25,181 bases of DNA from UBA6181 sp016934015 (GTDB taxonomy: Bacteria; Bacillota_I; Bacilli_A; Acholeplasmatales; Acholeplasmataceae): NCBI GenBank assembly GCA_036584525.1, contig JAZHDG010000030.1:1-25181 (forward strand), given 5' to 3'. The notes under the pieces are model-generated. The model worked only from the letters and a program-made list of their open reading frames with translations, was not told the origin of the DNA and did not search any database. Of this stretch, positions 7,641 through 15,851 are shown piece after piece. Positions within the stretch are counted from its first letter, which is position 1. Each line of letters starts with the position of its first letter. The position numbers and the translations under genes are program-made.

Positions 7641-7677
7641 AAACAGGCTCATCTCATTAAATGAGAGAGCCTGTTTT
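7641..7677 (+). terminator. Terminator between convergent genes
   Basis: AAACAGGCTC (7641-7650) pairs with GAGCCTGTTT (7667-7676), with an inner CTCATT/AATGAG extension. It stops the diguanylate cyclase transcript and may also act on the convergent aldo/keto reductase transcript. Confidence 0.8.
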
Positions 7678-7722
7678 ATTTACAATTTCATTTTCAAAAA
7701 TAATCTTATGAGCTAATTATTA

Positions 7723-8706
7723 TTACCAACGATGGTGTACTTGATTTTTAATGTATTTCTGATATATTGATTCAACTTTTTCCATTTGTTCAATTGATAA
7801 TGGAGGTAAATTAGTTGCCATCGCGTTATTCATGATGTGTTCTGGTTTACTTGCTCCTGGAATGATTGTGCTGACTGCATCAAACATTAGGATCCAACGA
7901 AGAGCAACCATTGGCAATGATTGATCTGGAAAAATCTTTTTGAGTTCTTCAACAGCTCTTAATCCCGTTTCATAGTCAACACCACTAAACGTTTCACCTC
8001 GATCAAACATTTCGCCTTGTCGATTTGATTGACGATGATCATCTTTGGTAAAGGTTGTATGCTTATTAAATTTGCCTGTTAATAAACCACTGGCAAGCGG
8101 AACTCTTACAATCACACCAACATTCTTTTTCTTTGCTTCTTTGAAGAAAAGTTCAGCGGGTCTAAGTCTAAACATATTAAATATGATTTCAACAGCTTCT
8201 ACCCCAGGATATTCGATTGCTTTTAGTCCCTCTTCAACTTTTTGAACACTGACACCATAATGTTTAATTTTGCCTTCTTCTTTAATTTTATCTAGAATCT
8301 CAAAAACTTCTGGCATGTAATATACTTCAAAAGGAGGGCAATGTAATAAAACCATGTCAAGTGCTTCAACTTGTAGGTTTTTTCTTGATTGATCAACAAA
8401 TTGACGAAGATTTTCATCATTATATCCTTCTTCTGTGTGTGGATTTAACCATCGCCCAATTTTAGTAATTACAAATGGTTTTTCATCCATTTTCTTCATG
8501 TATCTGCCAATCGCTCTTTCGCTTTCACCACCAATATAAACATCAGCCGTGTCAAAACAATTAATTCCTTGATTGGTTGCTGCTTTTAATGTATTTTCAG
8601 CAACTAAAGGATCGAAAGGATCTCCCCATGTTCCTCCGAGTTGCCAGCACCCCATGGAAATTTCGCTAACTTTAACATTTGTTTTTCCGAGTGTTCTTTG
8701 TTTCAT
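7723..8706 (-). CDS. Aldo/keto reductase
   Basis: The 327-residue protein is an NAD(P)H-dependent aldo/keto reductase with a TIM barrel. The catalytic tetrad is visible as Asp52 and Tyr57 (NCFDTADVY), Lys82 (FVITKIG) and His122 (MVLLHCPP). The cofactor-phosphate region IIPGASKPEHI lies near the C-terminus. The start chosen is the ATG at 8706, because AGGAG sits 7 bases upstream; an in-frame ATG at 8745 would add 13 residues but lies upstream of the promoter. An extended -10 promoter is at 8731-8739. About 87 bases of the 3' part of this gene (7777-7863) are repeated in inverted orientation at 9109-9195. The physiological substrate is unknown. Confidence 0.92.
   Translation of the reverse strand: MKQRTLGKTNVKVSEISMGCWQLGGTWGDPFDPLVAENTLKAATNQGINCFDTADVYIGGESERAIGRYMKKMDEKPFVITKIGRWLNPHTEEGYNDENLRQFVDQSRKNLQVEALDMVLLHCPPFEVYYMPEVFEILDKIKEEGKIKHYGVSVQKVEEGLKAIEYPGVEAVEIIFNMFRLRPAELFFKEAKKKNVGVIVRVPLASGLLTGKFNKHTTFTKDDHRQSNRQGEMFDRGETFSGVDYETGLRAVEELKKIFPDQSLPMVALRWILMFDAVSTIIPGASKPEHIMNNAMATNLPPLSIEQMEKVESIYQKYIKNQVHHRW
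7777..7863 (-). repeat. Inverted-repeat copy 1 (inside aldo/keto reductase 3' region)
   Basis: This stretch, read on the minus strand, matches the plus-strand segment 9109-9195 with only a handful of substitutions. The best conserved part encodes PGASKPEHIMNNAMATN in both copies. Confidence 0.85.
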
Positions 8707-8730
8707 ATTATCACTCCTTTTTATAATCTC

Positions 8731-8739
8731 ATTATAGCA
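8731..8739 (-). promoter_or_regulatory. Extended -10 promoter of the aldo/keto reductase gene
   Basis: The minus strand reads TGCTATAAT: a consensus -10 with the TGn extension. It lies 24 bases upstream of the start codon at 8706. The -35 is poor. Its presence between the two in-frame ATGs supports the downstream start. Confidence 0.6.
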
Positions 8740-8834
8740 TAACACTTAAGACCAATCTTGATTATCTATCTACTCTACCAGAAGCATTACCATTTTTTAA
8801 TTGATCAACTTCATTTTCAGACACTAAATTAAAA

Positions 8835-9095
8835 TCACCTAAAATAGTGTGATGTTATTAAATGTGTAAATCCTAATTTTTGATATAAGATTTGACTTGA
8901 TCCAACAACTAAAACTTTCGCACCCTTTTCTCTTGCTCTATTTAAAGCTTCATAAATACATGCTTTACCAAAGCTTTGCTTCCTATATGTAGGGATGGTT
9001 GCTACTGGCTCTAATAAAACACATGCGGTCCCTTCTTGATACCAAGTACCACAATGCGATATAAATGATCCTTCTATTGAAACAGCTGCAATGTT
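8835..9095 (-). pseudogene. 5'-truncated GNAT acetyltransferase remnant
   Basis: The minus strand is open for 86 codons ending at TGA 8835-8837. It encodes the C-terminal part of a GNAT N-acetyltransferase: NIAAVSIEGSF (core strand), LLEPVATIPTYRKQSFGKA (acetyl-CoA pyrophosphate loop region, normally R-x-x-G-x-G/A), IYEALNRAREKGAKVLVVGS and LYQKLGF. The N-terminal half is absent. An in-frame TGA lies at 9096-9098, exactly where similarity to the inverted aldo/keto reductase copy begins, and there is no start codon or Shine-Dalgarno. It is therefore a decayed fragment. Confidence 0.75.
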
Positions 9096-9216
9096 TCAGT
9101 ATAAATCGATTCCAGGAGCAAGTAAACCAGAACACATCATGAATAACGCGATGGCAACTAATATACCTCTACTATCGATTGAACAAATGGAAAAAATAAT
9201 TACTTCTATGACATAG
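9094..9216 (+). pseudogene. Inverted partial duplicate of the aldo/keto reductase gene
   Basis: From 9109 the plus strand encodes PGASKPEHIMNNAMATN, then LSIEQMEK, and stops at TAG 9214-9216. This is nearly identical in DNA and protein to the C-terminal region of the intact aldo/keto reductase 1.3 kb away, but in the opposite orientation. Weaker similarity with small indels extends left to about 9094, where it meets the GNAT remnant. There is no start codon or catalytic region, so it is a non-functional relic of a duplication or recombination event. Confidence 0.8.
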
Positions 9217-9288
9217 AAGACGAAGCATGAAAAATAGTCCCATATAATCAAAATATATTCAAAAATATTTAATTAATAATCAATAGAT

Positions 9289-9318
9289 AAAAGCTCATTT
9301 TTGTAAATGAGCTTTTTT
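9289..9318. terminator. Bidirectional terminator
   Basis: AAAAGCTCATTT (9289-9300) pairs perfectly with AAATGAGCTTTT (9305-9316), loop TTGT, followed by T on the plus strand and preceded by A-rich sequence. It probably ends the HD-GYP gene transcript (minus). Confidence 0.8.
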
Positions 9319-9376
9319 AATATTTAGGGATCTATTTAGATATTGTTAATGATAATTCACTTTTAAACAAATAGTT

Positions 9377-12300
9377 TTATGACGATAAATGGGGTAGAAC
9401 CTTGTCGATAAAGACAGCTAATAATTCAGGATCAAATTGAGTGCCTGAGCATCTTCTAAGTTCTTCAACAGCATACTCATGCCCTAAAGATTTGCGATAT
9501 GGCCGATCTGCTGTCATTGCTTCATATGAATCAGCAATACTAATAATTCGAGCAAATAATGGTATCTCATCACCCATTAAACCGTTAGGATATCCTTTTC
9601 CATCATAACGTTCATGATGTGAAAGTGCATATTCTGCAAGCCTTGAATATTTATCAGCAGAACGCAAAATGTTATAGCCATTAATGGTGTGATTTTTCAT
9701 CACTTTCCATTCTTCATCTGTCAGTTTACCTGGTTTATACAAAATACCATCTGGAACAGTAATTTTCCCGATATCATGCATTAAACCAGCTAATTCTAAT
9801 TCTTTAACATTATCCTTATCATAACCCAGTTCTTCGCCCATTCTCATACAATAATAGCTGACTTTATCAGAGTGAACTCTTTCTTCACTATATTTATCCT
9901 TTAATGCTTGTAATATCGTCATAACCGATTCATTTCTAGCACTTTGTCCATGAAGAACTTTGTTACTATACATATTATCTTCAGCTTCTTTAATGACTTC
10001 ATCAATACTTTTAGAATCACTATTTTTAAAACTATAACCAAACGAAATAGAAAATTTAAAATCTTCAAATTGAGATTCAATAACTTTTTGAGATAGTTTA
10101 ATCTTTATATCATCGACAAAATTTTCATTCGAATTAGGGCTTAATATGATAAATTCATCACCACCGATACGTGCAACAAAATCATGTTCTCCTACAATAG
10201 CTTTCAGTATTTCAGCGACCTTAACTAATGCATTGTTACCTTGATCATGACCAAACGCATCATTAATGAGCTTTAATCCATCCAGATCAAGCATAATGAT
10301 AGCAAGTGGATAAAATTCTTTTGAACTCATTTTCTTAAGCATTTCTTCGAAATAGCGACGGTTAGGAAGATTAGTCAAATAATCATGATTACTTGTGTAG
10401 ACAATCTCATTTTCTTTCATCTTTCTTTCTGTAACATCGATAACTGTTGAAATAATCTTATAACTATTTGGAATCGGTATTGCATAGGCGCTGATATATC
10501 TAACAATGCTTCCATCTTTTGTAATTGGTACATCTTCCCATTGCATTTTTGAACGTTCTTTACTCTTAATCCCTTCGATAACTTTAGTTTTAATATATTC
10601 CCTAAACGATTTATCCTCATAAACCACATCCCAAAATGAATCATTTTGTTCCAATGCTTCACGAGTTGTATTATAAAATAAAGGAAAATTATCATTCATA
10701 TATTCAAAATTTACTTCTGGATCTACAGAGTTTACAGCTATACCAATTGGAAGACGGTCCATAATATGCTGTAAATAATCTCTAGAATCTTTCAATTTCA
10801 TCTCGGTTTCAATCAGATCGTTGATGATTTCAGTATAAACAATGATACCTGCGATTTCATTTTGATCATCGTACCATGGTAAACATACCCATTGTGTATA
10901 ATCAATTGTTCCATCAGCCCTTGGGAATGGATCTCTATCGCCACTAATTATTTCACCTTTAAGTACTCTCTGGTGTACATCTCTCCATTTCGATGGGAGA
11001 TCAGGAAAAACATCATAGTGGTGTTTCCCAATAATATCTTTGCTGACTTTATACATTTCGCAGTATGCATTACTGACATAAACATAATTTAAATCTTTAT
11101 CATGAACTGCAATTCCTCGATTGCTATTTTGGATAATATATTCTAATAAATTTTTTAAATATATGTTTTTATTATCTAGCATTTTTTTCTCTGTGATGTC
11201 TTCAAAAGTCGCATAAACTTGATTTGGTTTTTCTTCGCCTTCTAAAAATATTGGAATTGCATTAATGATTAACCAAACATAATCATCTGATTCCGAACGA
11301 TAGACGCCTCTGATTACTGGTCCAACTTTTCGTCTTGTTCTTAATGCAATCATCGCTGGATGGTTTTCACCAGAGATTGAATTCCCATCTTCATCTATCA
11401 TTTTCCATCGAGGATCCATGGATGTTTTACCTTGCATTTGATCTAGTGAAAGGCCTAATATCTCTTCTGCTTTAGGATTGCATGAAGTGATATATCCTTC
11501 AACATCTTGGTAAACGACTCCTTGAGCCATTGTTTCAAATAATAATTGAAATTTTTCTTCGCTTTCTTTTTTATCTTTCTCTTTTTGTTTGATATCTTCT
11601 AAATCTCTAAATTCTACAACTCTAACTTGTTTTCCTTCATAAGGAATATTTCTTGCTTCTAATCTTAAAGGATATATATCGTTATTTTTTTTAATACCAA
11701 AAGCTTCATAAGGCTTTTCATATCCTATTGAGATTTTATCCATAACAAAATCTCGATAATCTGGAGCAATCAACAATAGTCCATTCATACCAATCAATTC
11801 TTCAATCGAATATCCTGTGATATCCGAAAGACCTTGATTACACTCTAAGATATATCCTTGATCATGAACAGCTATTCCCCCAAATGAAGCGTTATGTAAA
11901 ATTTTGAACCGTTTTTCACTTTCTTTTAATGTTTGATTTGCAATTTCTAGGTTCTCTGTTCTTTCTGTTACGGTTTTTTCTAAATTTTCAACCATTTGTG
12001 TGATATGACCGGCCATAGAATTGAAAGCAATTGCCAATCTAGAAAATTCGTCTTTACCTGAGATTATAGCTCTTTTTGAAAAATCACCTTGAGCATAGTA
12101 ATTACTAACATCGACAAGCTCATCAATTGGTTTAAACACCCGATTGATGACCACTTGATAAATCAAAATCATTAAAAGTACAGAGAGTATAAATATTACC
12201 GCCATCCAAAAAATGTTGTAACTAATATTTGTGAATAAAAGTCCTTGGGGAATTGAAGTGATAATTAACCAATCAACTCCTAATTCATGAACTTCGCTTA

Positions 12301-13222
12301 TTGAATAATATAAATCTACATTATTGTTTTTTAGATTAAAATAGTCCTGTTGAGTTTCTAGATAGTATTTATAAGCTTCTTCGAAGCTAGAATCTGTAAG
12401 TTCATCAATGGTATATCTATGGACAGAGTTGTCTTCTAAAATTGTATAGTTTTCCATTCCAAACGAATTTGCAATGAGTTCTCCACTATTCAAATCAATA
12501 ATAATTCCAGTTCCATCTCTATCAAATAATATATTTTCTAAAAAAGTATTGATGTTTGATAAAACCATGTGGGTTCCTAAGACGCCAAGTAAAGCACCTT
12601 GTTGATCATAAATTGGCGTGGCCAGTGATATTGCTAGATCTTCCATAACAAAATGTTGATATATCGGTGAAAAAACAGTTTCTCCAGCATTAGTTGCTTC
12701 AATGTACCAAGGTCTAGTTCGAGGATCAAACAGGCCGGTAATAAGAACTCGTTCATCGGCTAGTAAATTTTCATCGATCGAATAATACCATGAATAGCCA
12801 CCTGTAGAATCATCATTGCGCATAATTTCTATCGTGTTCTCTTCATTTCTTCTAGCCCCGTAATATTGGCCATTCACAGTTCCAAAACTGAAACTATAAA
12901 CTTGTTGATGATAATTTTGTAAAGATAAAACAAAAAAACTTTCTCTTTCTTCTTGATTGGTCATGTCAATATATTCATTAGCAATCAAATTTTCATATAG
13001 AAGATTAAGATTTCTTGGTTGACTTAAAAATTCCGACACACTTTGTGTCGTTTCTTCATTCATTCTTATCGAGGACTCTATCGTAATATCATGAGCAGAA
13101 TTTATCCAATTAGAAAAAATAATAGTTCCCACCACAGAAAGTGTGATGGTTATCAAAATAATAAAGATAAAAATGATACGTGCTCTGATTGAAAAAGAAT
13201 TAAAAACTTTTCGAATTCCCAT
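9377..13222 (-). CDS. Cache-HAMP-PAS(x4)-GGDEF-HD-GYP c-di-GMP sensor enzyme
   Basis: The 1281-residue protein has a TM helix (about residues 14-36) and an extracytoplasmic dCache domain with the signature DPRTRPWY (166-173). A second TM helix (about 336-358) and HAMP (360-412) follow. Four PAS modules span roughly 436-545, 555-680, 690-805 and 815-935. Next come GGDEF (active-site GGDEF at 1020-1024, metal Asp in DLDGLK) and HD-GYP (HDIGK 1149-1153, HHERYDGKGYP 1202-1212). Both enzyme motifs are intact, so it may both make and hydrolyse c-di-GMP. The RxxD I-site is degenerate (GEHD). The start is the ATG at 13222, with GTGGGG six bases upstream; the in-frame GTG at 13234 has no Shine-Dalgarno. 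It lies downstream of the B12-binding/GGDEF pair on the same strand, with no obvious terminator between. Confidence 0.92.
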   Translation of the reverse strand: MGIRKVFNSFSIRARIIFIFIILITITLSVVGTIIFSNWINSAHDITIESSIRMNEETTQSVSEFLSQPRNLNLLYENLIANEYIDMTNQEERESFFVLSLQNYHQQVYSFSFGTVNGQYYGARRNEENTIEIMRNDDSTGGYSWYYSIDENLLADERVLITGLFDPRTRPWYIEATNAGETVFSPIYQHFVMEDLAISLATPIYDQQGALLGVLGTHMVLSNINTFLENILFDRDGTGIIIDLNSGELIANSFGMENYTILEDNSVHRYTIDELTDSSFEEAYKYYLETQQDYFNLKNNNVDLYYSISEVHELGVDWLIITSIPQGLLFTNISYNIFWMAVIFILSVLLMILIYQVVINRVFKPIDELVDVSNYYAQGDFSKRAIISGKDEFSRLAIAFNSMAGHITQMVENLEKTVTERTENLEIANQTLKESEKRFKILHNASFGGIAVHDQGYILECNQGLSDITGYSIEELIGMNGLLLIAPDYRDFVMDKISIGYEKPYEAFGIKKNNDIYPLRLEARNIPYEGKQVRVVEFRDLEDIKQKEKDKKESEEKFQLLFETMAQGVVYQDVEGYITSCNPKAEEILGLSLDQMQGKTSMDPRWKMIDEDGNSISGENHPAMIALRTRRKVGPVIRGVYRSESDDYVWLIINAIPIFLEGEEKPNQVYATFEDITEKKMLDNKNIYLKNLLEYIIQNSNRGIAVHDKDLNYVYVSNAYCEMYKVSKDIIGKHHYDVFPDLPSKWRDVHQRVLKGEIISGDRDPFPRADGTIDYTQWVCLPWYDDQNEIAGIIVYTEIINDLIETEMKLKDSRDYLQHIMDRLPIGIAVNSVDPEVNFEYMNDNFPLFYNTTREALEQNDSFWDVVYEDKSFREYIKTKVIEGIKSKERSKMQWEDVPITKDGSIVRYISAYAIPIPNSYKIISTVIDVTERKMKENEIVYTSNHDYLTNLPNRRYFEEMLKKMSSKEFYPLAIIMLDLDGLKLINDAFGHDQGNNALVKVAEILKAIVGEHDFVARIGGDEFIILSPNSNENFVDDIKIKLSQKVIESQFEDFKFSISFGYSFKNSDSKSIDEVIKEAEDNMYSNKVLHGQSARNESVMTILQALKDKYSEERVHSDKVSYYCMRMGEELGYDKDNVKELELAGLMHDIGKITVPDGILYKPGKLTDEEWKVMKNHTINGYNILRSADKYSRLAEYALSHHERYDGKGYPNGLMGDEIPLFARIISIADSYEAMTADRPYRKSLGHEYAVEELRRCSGTQFDPELLAVFIDKVLPHLSS

Positions 13223-13308
13223 AGAATACCCCACAATTTAAATCTAATGACTTGATTGCCTTCATAATTTAAAAAATTCTATAGTGTCATGACTTCATAT
13301 TAGTCTTC

Positions 13309-13314
13309 ATTATA
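13309..13314 (-). promoter_or_regulatory. Possible -10 box ahead of the HD-GYP gene
   Basis: A perfect TATAAT occurs on the minus strand 87 bases before the HD-GYP start, within the 176-base gap after the GGDEF gene. No -35 of quality is present, so co-transcription from upstream is equally possible. Confidence 0.3.
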
Positions 13315-13398
13315 CATCATTAAGAACTAATTTCATATTATTAGCCAATTCTAATGATGCGCTTCTTGATAGCTTACACAAAGAAATCATTTAAAAAA

Positions 13399-14373
13399 TT
13401 AAATCATCTTAGTGACAAGATTATGATTTTTATTTTCATACATTAACTTATCAGATTTTTGAATTAAACTCGTTAAATCAAATTCATTATTAATATCAGT
13501 TACTTTAAAGTTTACAATTCCATAGGCTAAATCAGAAATCATGGAGTGCTTAAAAAATTCTTGATTGATTTTTATCATTAATTGTTTAACGTCCTCATTT
13601 TTTTGATGATTCGTTAATAAAAGAAACTCATCTCCACCAAGTCTAAAAACTTCTCCTTTATCTTCTAAAAAATCTCTTGAGATTTTAACAAAATTAATTA
13701 ATAATCGATCTCCAGCATCATGACCAAATTGATCATTGATTTGTTTAAAATGATTAAAATCTATCATAACTAAATTCATTTCTACATCTTTTTGAGAAGA
13801 TAATATCTTCTCTCTCATATAATCATAAAAATGTCTTCTGTTATAACAACCCGTCAAAGAATCTTCTATCGACATCTTTTTTAACAATACATTATATTTT
13901 GAAAGTTCTGCATTTTGTTTCTCAATAATTCTTCTTGAATTTAAAAGTTCGCTGTTTAATTTTGATATCTCTTCATAAGCATTTTCATCATGTGATTGAA
14001 GATTTTGATGAAGACTCCGAATATCATTCACCTGCTGGCTATTAAGCTTCATGATCTTTTTGAAAGCCCCTTGGTCAGATAAACTTTCAAATAATACAAT
14101 AATGAACTTAATCGTTTGATCCGCATACCCATTAAAATAACATCGTATATTATCTTTAAGTACTATTTCATAATTTAAAACAACATTTTTTTCGTTAATC
14201 TCTTTTTTAAAAAGTTCGAATTTTTGAACATCACTTTCTGATAAAATATCGATAATTGAGTGATTAACATAATTACTAAATGTTGAGTTTGTTGGAGTGA
14301 TAAATTGTATCACATCCTCCAAATCAAGTCGGATTAAAAAATCTTTATTTAAAATTTTAGTTTGATTAGGCAT
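13399..14373 (-). CDS. Soluble PAS-like/GGDEF diguanylate cyclase
   Basis: The 324-residue protein lacks TM segments. Residues 1-100 form a PAS-like alpha/beta sensor region (inferred from pattern), a coiled coil runs about 105-167, and GGDEF covers 168-320. The active-site GGDEF is at 246-250. The metal-binding segment reads IDFNHFK, with Asn at the second acidic position of the usual DxD. No RxxD I-site precedes the GGDEF. The start is ATG 14371-14373: it overlaps the stop of the cobalamin-binding gene by 8 bases, and GGTGA inside the last codons of that gene serves as Shine-Dalgarno. A TTG at 14385 is a less likely start. Tight coupling implies the two proteins are made in equal amounts and probably act together. 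Confidence 0.88.
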   Translation of the reverse strand: MPNQTKILNKDFLIRLDLEDVIQFITPTNSTFSNYVNHSIIDILSESDVQKFELFKKEINEKNVVLNYEIVLKDNIRCYFNGYADQTIKFIIVLFESLSDQGAFKKIMKLNSQQVNDIRSLHQNLQSHDENAYEEISKLNSELLNSRRIIEKQNAELSKYNVLLKKMSIEDSLTGCYNRRHFYDYMREKILSSQKDVEMNLVMIDFNHFKQINDQFGHDAGDRLLINFVKISRDFLEDKGEVFRLGGDEFLLLTNHQKNEDVKQLMIKINQEFFKHSMISDLAYGIVNFKVTDINNEFDLTSLIQKSDKLMYENKNHNLVTKMI

Positions 14374-15391
14374 TTTGCTCACCAACTAATAAGTTTGCTA
14401 ACAATGTTGCTTGTTCGGGTTCTAATGCGTATCCATCTGCTCCAACCAATTTCCAGAGATTGGGTGTTTCATTAAATACCTTCCCCCCAACCATAATTTT
14501 TATTTTATTGAGAGTCTCGTGATTCTTAACAGTATCAATCAGATTTTTGACATCTGTTAATTGAGATGGTGTATTTGCTGAAATAGCAAGTAAATCTGTA
14601 GGGTATTCCATCAAATGCTCAATAATAAGTTCTGTTGGTATATTAGATCCTAAAAATGCCGTATCCCATCCGGATAACTCAAAAAAGTCAGCAACCATTC
14701 TCATGCCAATTTCATGCAGTTCATCACCTGCACAAACGGCTGTCATTGAATGTGTACCACTCATCTTATCCAAAAATAACTTAGGATACAATTTACCAAT
14801 AATATGTTGAATTGCTGCAGTTATATAATGCTCTTTGGCAACCGTAATAATGCGTTGTTGCCACAGTTCTCCCACTTGATAAAGTGTCGGTTGAAAAAGT
14901 TTTAAATATATATCTTTTATACTTGATCCTTCTTCGATTTTTTGATTAACATGCTGATATGCACTTTCTGTATCCATATTAAGTAAGAAATTCAAGAATT
15001 CATTAATTTTTATACCCTGTGGTTTTGTTGATAAATATGAGGCTTCAAACTCTTTGATTCCTAACTTAAAAGTATGATTAACTTTTTGAAAAAATGACGT
15101 TTCAAAAATAGTTAAGAAAACTTCATGACAAACTTGAAAATGATGATTCATTGAATCAAGCTTAAATTTTAAGTAATAGGCTAATTGCCCAAACCAATTC
15201 ATATAATTGATAAATATCAAAGGTTCTTCAACATCCAATGAGATAGATAAAAACCGGATGGTGAAAAGTGTGTCTTGAATGTATTTATCTTTAATATTTA
15301 TAAGTTGGGGATTGTTTGATAAATCATGCTCATAAATAGTTAAGGCAATCCACGCTTTTTTTTCAATCATTTCCTTTAAATTATTAATCAT
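14366..15391 (-). CDS. Cobalamin-binding protein with CarH-type photoreceptor signature
   Basis: The 341-residue protein has three parts. A helical N-terminal domain (1-125) is unrecognised. A four-helix cap (about 130-205) has the motif W177-x9-E187-H188 (LWQQRIITVAKEH). A Rossmann-like B12-binding domain (212-341) has E224-x-H226-x-x-G229, the ExHxxG variant of DxHxxG, with SANTPSQL (271-278) and VGG (301-303). In CarH photoreceptors the W-x9-EH helix covers the upper face of adenosylcobalamin, and its His becomes the second axial ligand after light cleaves Co-C. This protein lacks the MerR DNA-binding domain of CarH and is instead coupled to a GGDEF protein. Shine-Dalgarno AGGAGGTG lies upstream. 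B12 binding is strongly supported; light sensing is an inference. Confidence 0.88.
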   Translation of the reverse strand: MINNLKEMIEKKAWIALTIYEHDLSNNPQLINIKDKYIQDTLFTIRFLSISLDVEEPLIFINYMNWFGQLAYYLKFKLDSMNHHFQVCHEVFLTIFETSFFQKVNHTFKLGIKEFEASYLSTKPQGIKINEFLNFLLNMDTESAYQHVNQKIEEGSSIKDIYLKLFQPTLYQVGELWQQRIITVAKEHYITAAIQHIIGKLYPKLFLDKMSGTHSMTAVCAGDELHEIGMRMVADFFELSGWDTAFLGSNIPTELIIEHLMEYPTDLLAISANTPSQLTDVKNLIDTVKNHETLNKIKIMVGGKVFNETPNLWKLVGADGYALEPEQATLLANLLVGEQNA

Positions 15392-15416
15392 GAAAATTTA
15401 CACCTCCTAGTATCTA

Positions 15417-15444
15417 ATATTAATTATAATCGATTAACTATCAA
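15417..15444 (-). promoter_or_regulatory. Promoter of the cobalamin-binding / GGDEF genes
   Basis: Minus-strand TTGATA (15439-15444) is followed after 16 bp by TAATAT (15417-15422). A perfect TATAAT also occurs at 15423-15428 but is too close to that -35. One of these probably drives the operon. Confidence 0.4.
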
Positions 15445-15692
15445 TTCGTGATTTTATTCATTGTTGTTCATATGAAAATAAGCAGAAAAAACATGTTGTT
15501 TTGATTGATTTTTAATTATTAATGATTATTTAAATACGCACAGCATCAAAGCTCCTTCTCAATGAAGAGATGGGGACATTGTTTTTTAGAATAAAACCTA
15601 TAAAAAAAGTCTAAAATTTTAAATATTTTTAATGATTTTAATTTTGATAATAAATCGAAATTAAATCCCTTTATTTTCTTATATCAAAGGTA
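15445..15692. other. AT-rich intergenic stretch with no recognised gene
   Basis: Between the cobalamin-binding gene and the mini-gene promoter I see only very short frames and runs of A/T. No strong hairpin or known riboswitch motif, including a cobalamin box, was recognised. Confidence 0.5.
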
Positions 15693-15698
15693 TATAAT
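15693..15698 (+). promoter_or_regulatory. -10 box of the 35-residue mini-gene
   Basis: A perfect TATAAT sits 24 bases before the ATG, giving a leader of about 18 bases that begins at the Shine-Dalgarno. The -35 at 17 bp (about TTATTT) is weak. Confidence 0.5.
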
Positions 15699-15722
15699 TG
15701 GCAAGTGAGGGGTGAATATACC

Positions 15723-15830
15723 ATGCAAAATATGCAAAAAAACTATAAGGGCAAACATTTAAAAAAGAACCAAATTAAGCGTGCGAAAATGCTCGGTAAA
15801 AAAGTAATTAGAAATAAGATTTACGATTGA
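15723..15830 (+). CDS. Small basic protein of unknown function (35 residues)
   Basis: This short frame has every sign of a real gene: a TATAAT box at 15693-15698, a strong Shine-Dalgarno GAGGGGTGA (15707-15715) seven bases before ATG, a TGA stop and an intrinsic terminator at 15852-15888. The product contains ten Lys and two Arg among 35 residues (for example YKGKHLKKNQIKRAKMLGKK), so it is strongly positively charged. No hydrophobic segment is present. A nucleic-acid-binding or ribosome-associated role is a guess from charge alone. I do not recognise a family. Confidence 0.65.
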   Translation: MQNMQKNYKGKHLKKNQIKRAKMLGKKVIRNKIYD

Positions 15831-15851
15831 TTACCTATTATTAATTTTAAC

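Noticed and set aside
8762..8850. Short minus-strand frame reading LGDFNLVSENEVDQLKNG after the GNAT stop
   Set aside because: About 30 codons without a start; no family recognised and no support for a frameshifted continuation of GNAT.
13223..13234. GTG start at 13234 for the HD-GYP protein
   Set aside because: No Shine-Dalgarno precedes it, whereas GTGGGG is correctly placed for the ATG at 13222.
15526..15546. Minus-strand AAGGAG followed by a six-codon frame (MLCVFK) as a possible leader peptide
   Set aside because: It lies about 135 bases upstream of the cobalamin-binding gene, with no attenuator-like terminator between them; too short to support.
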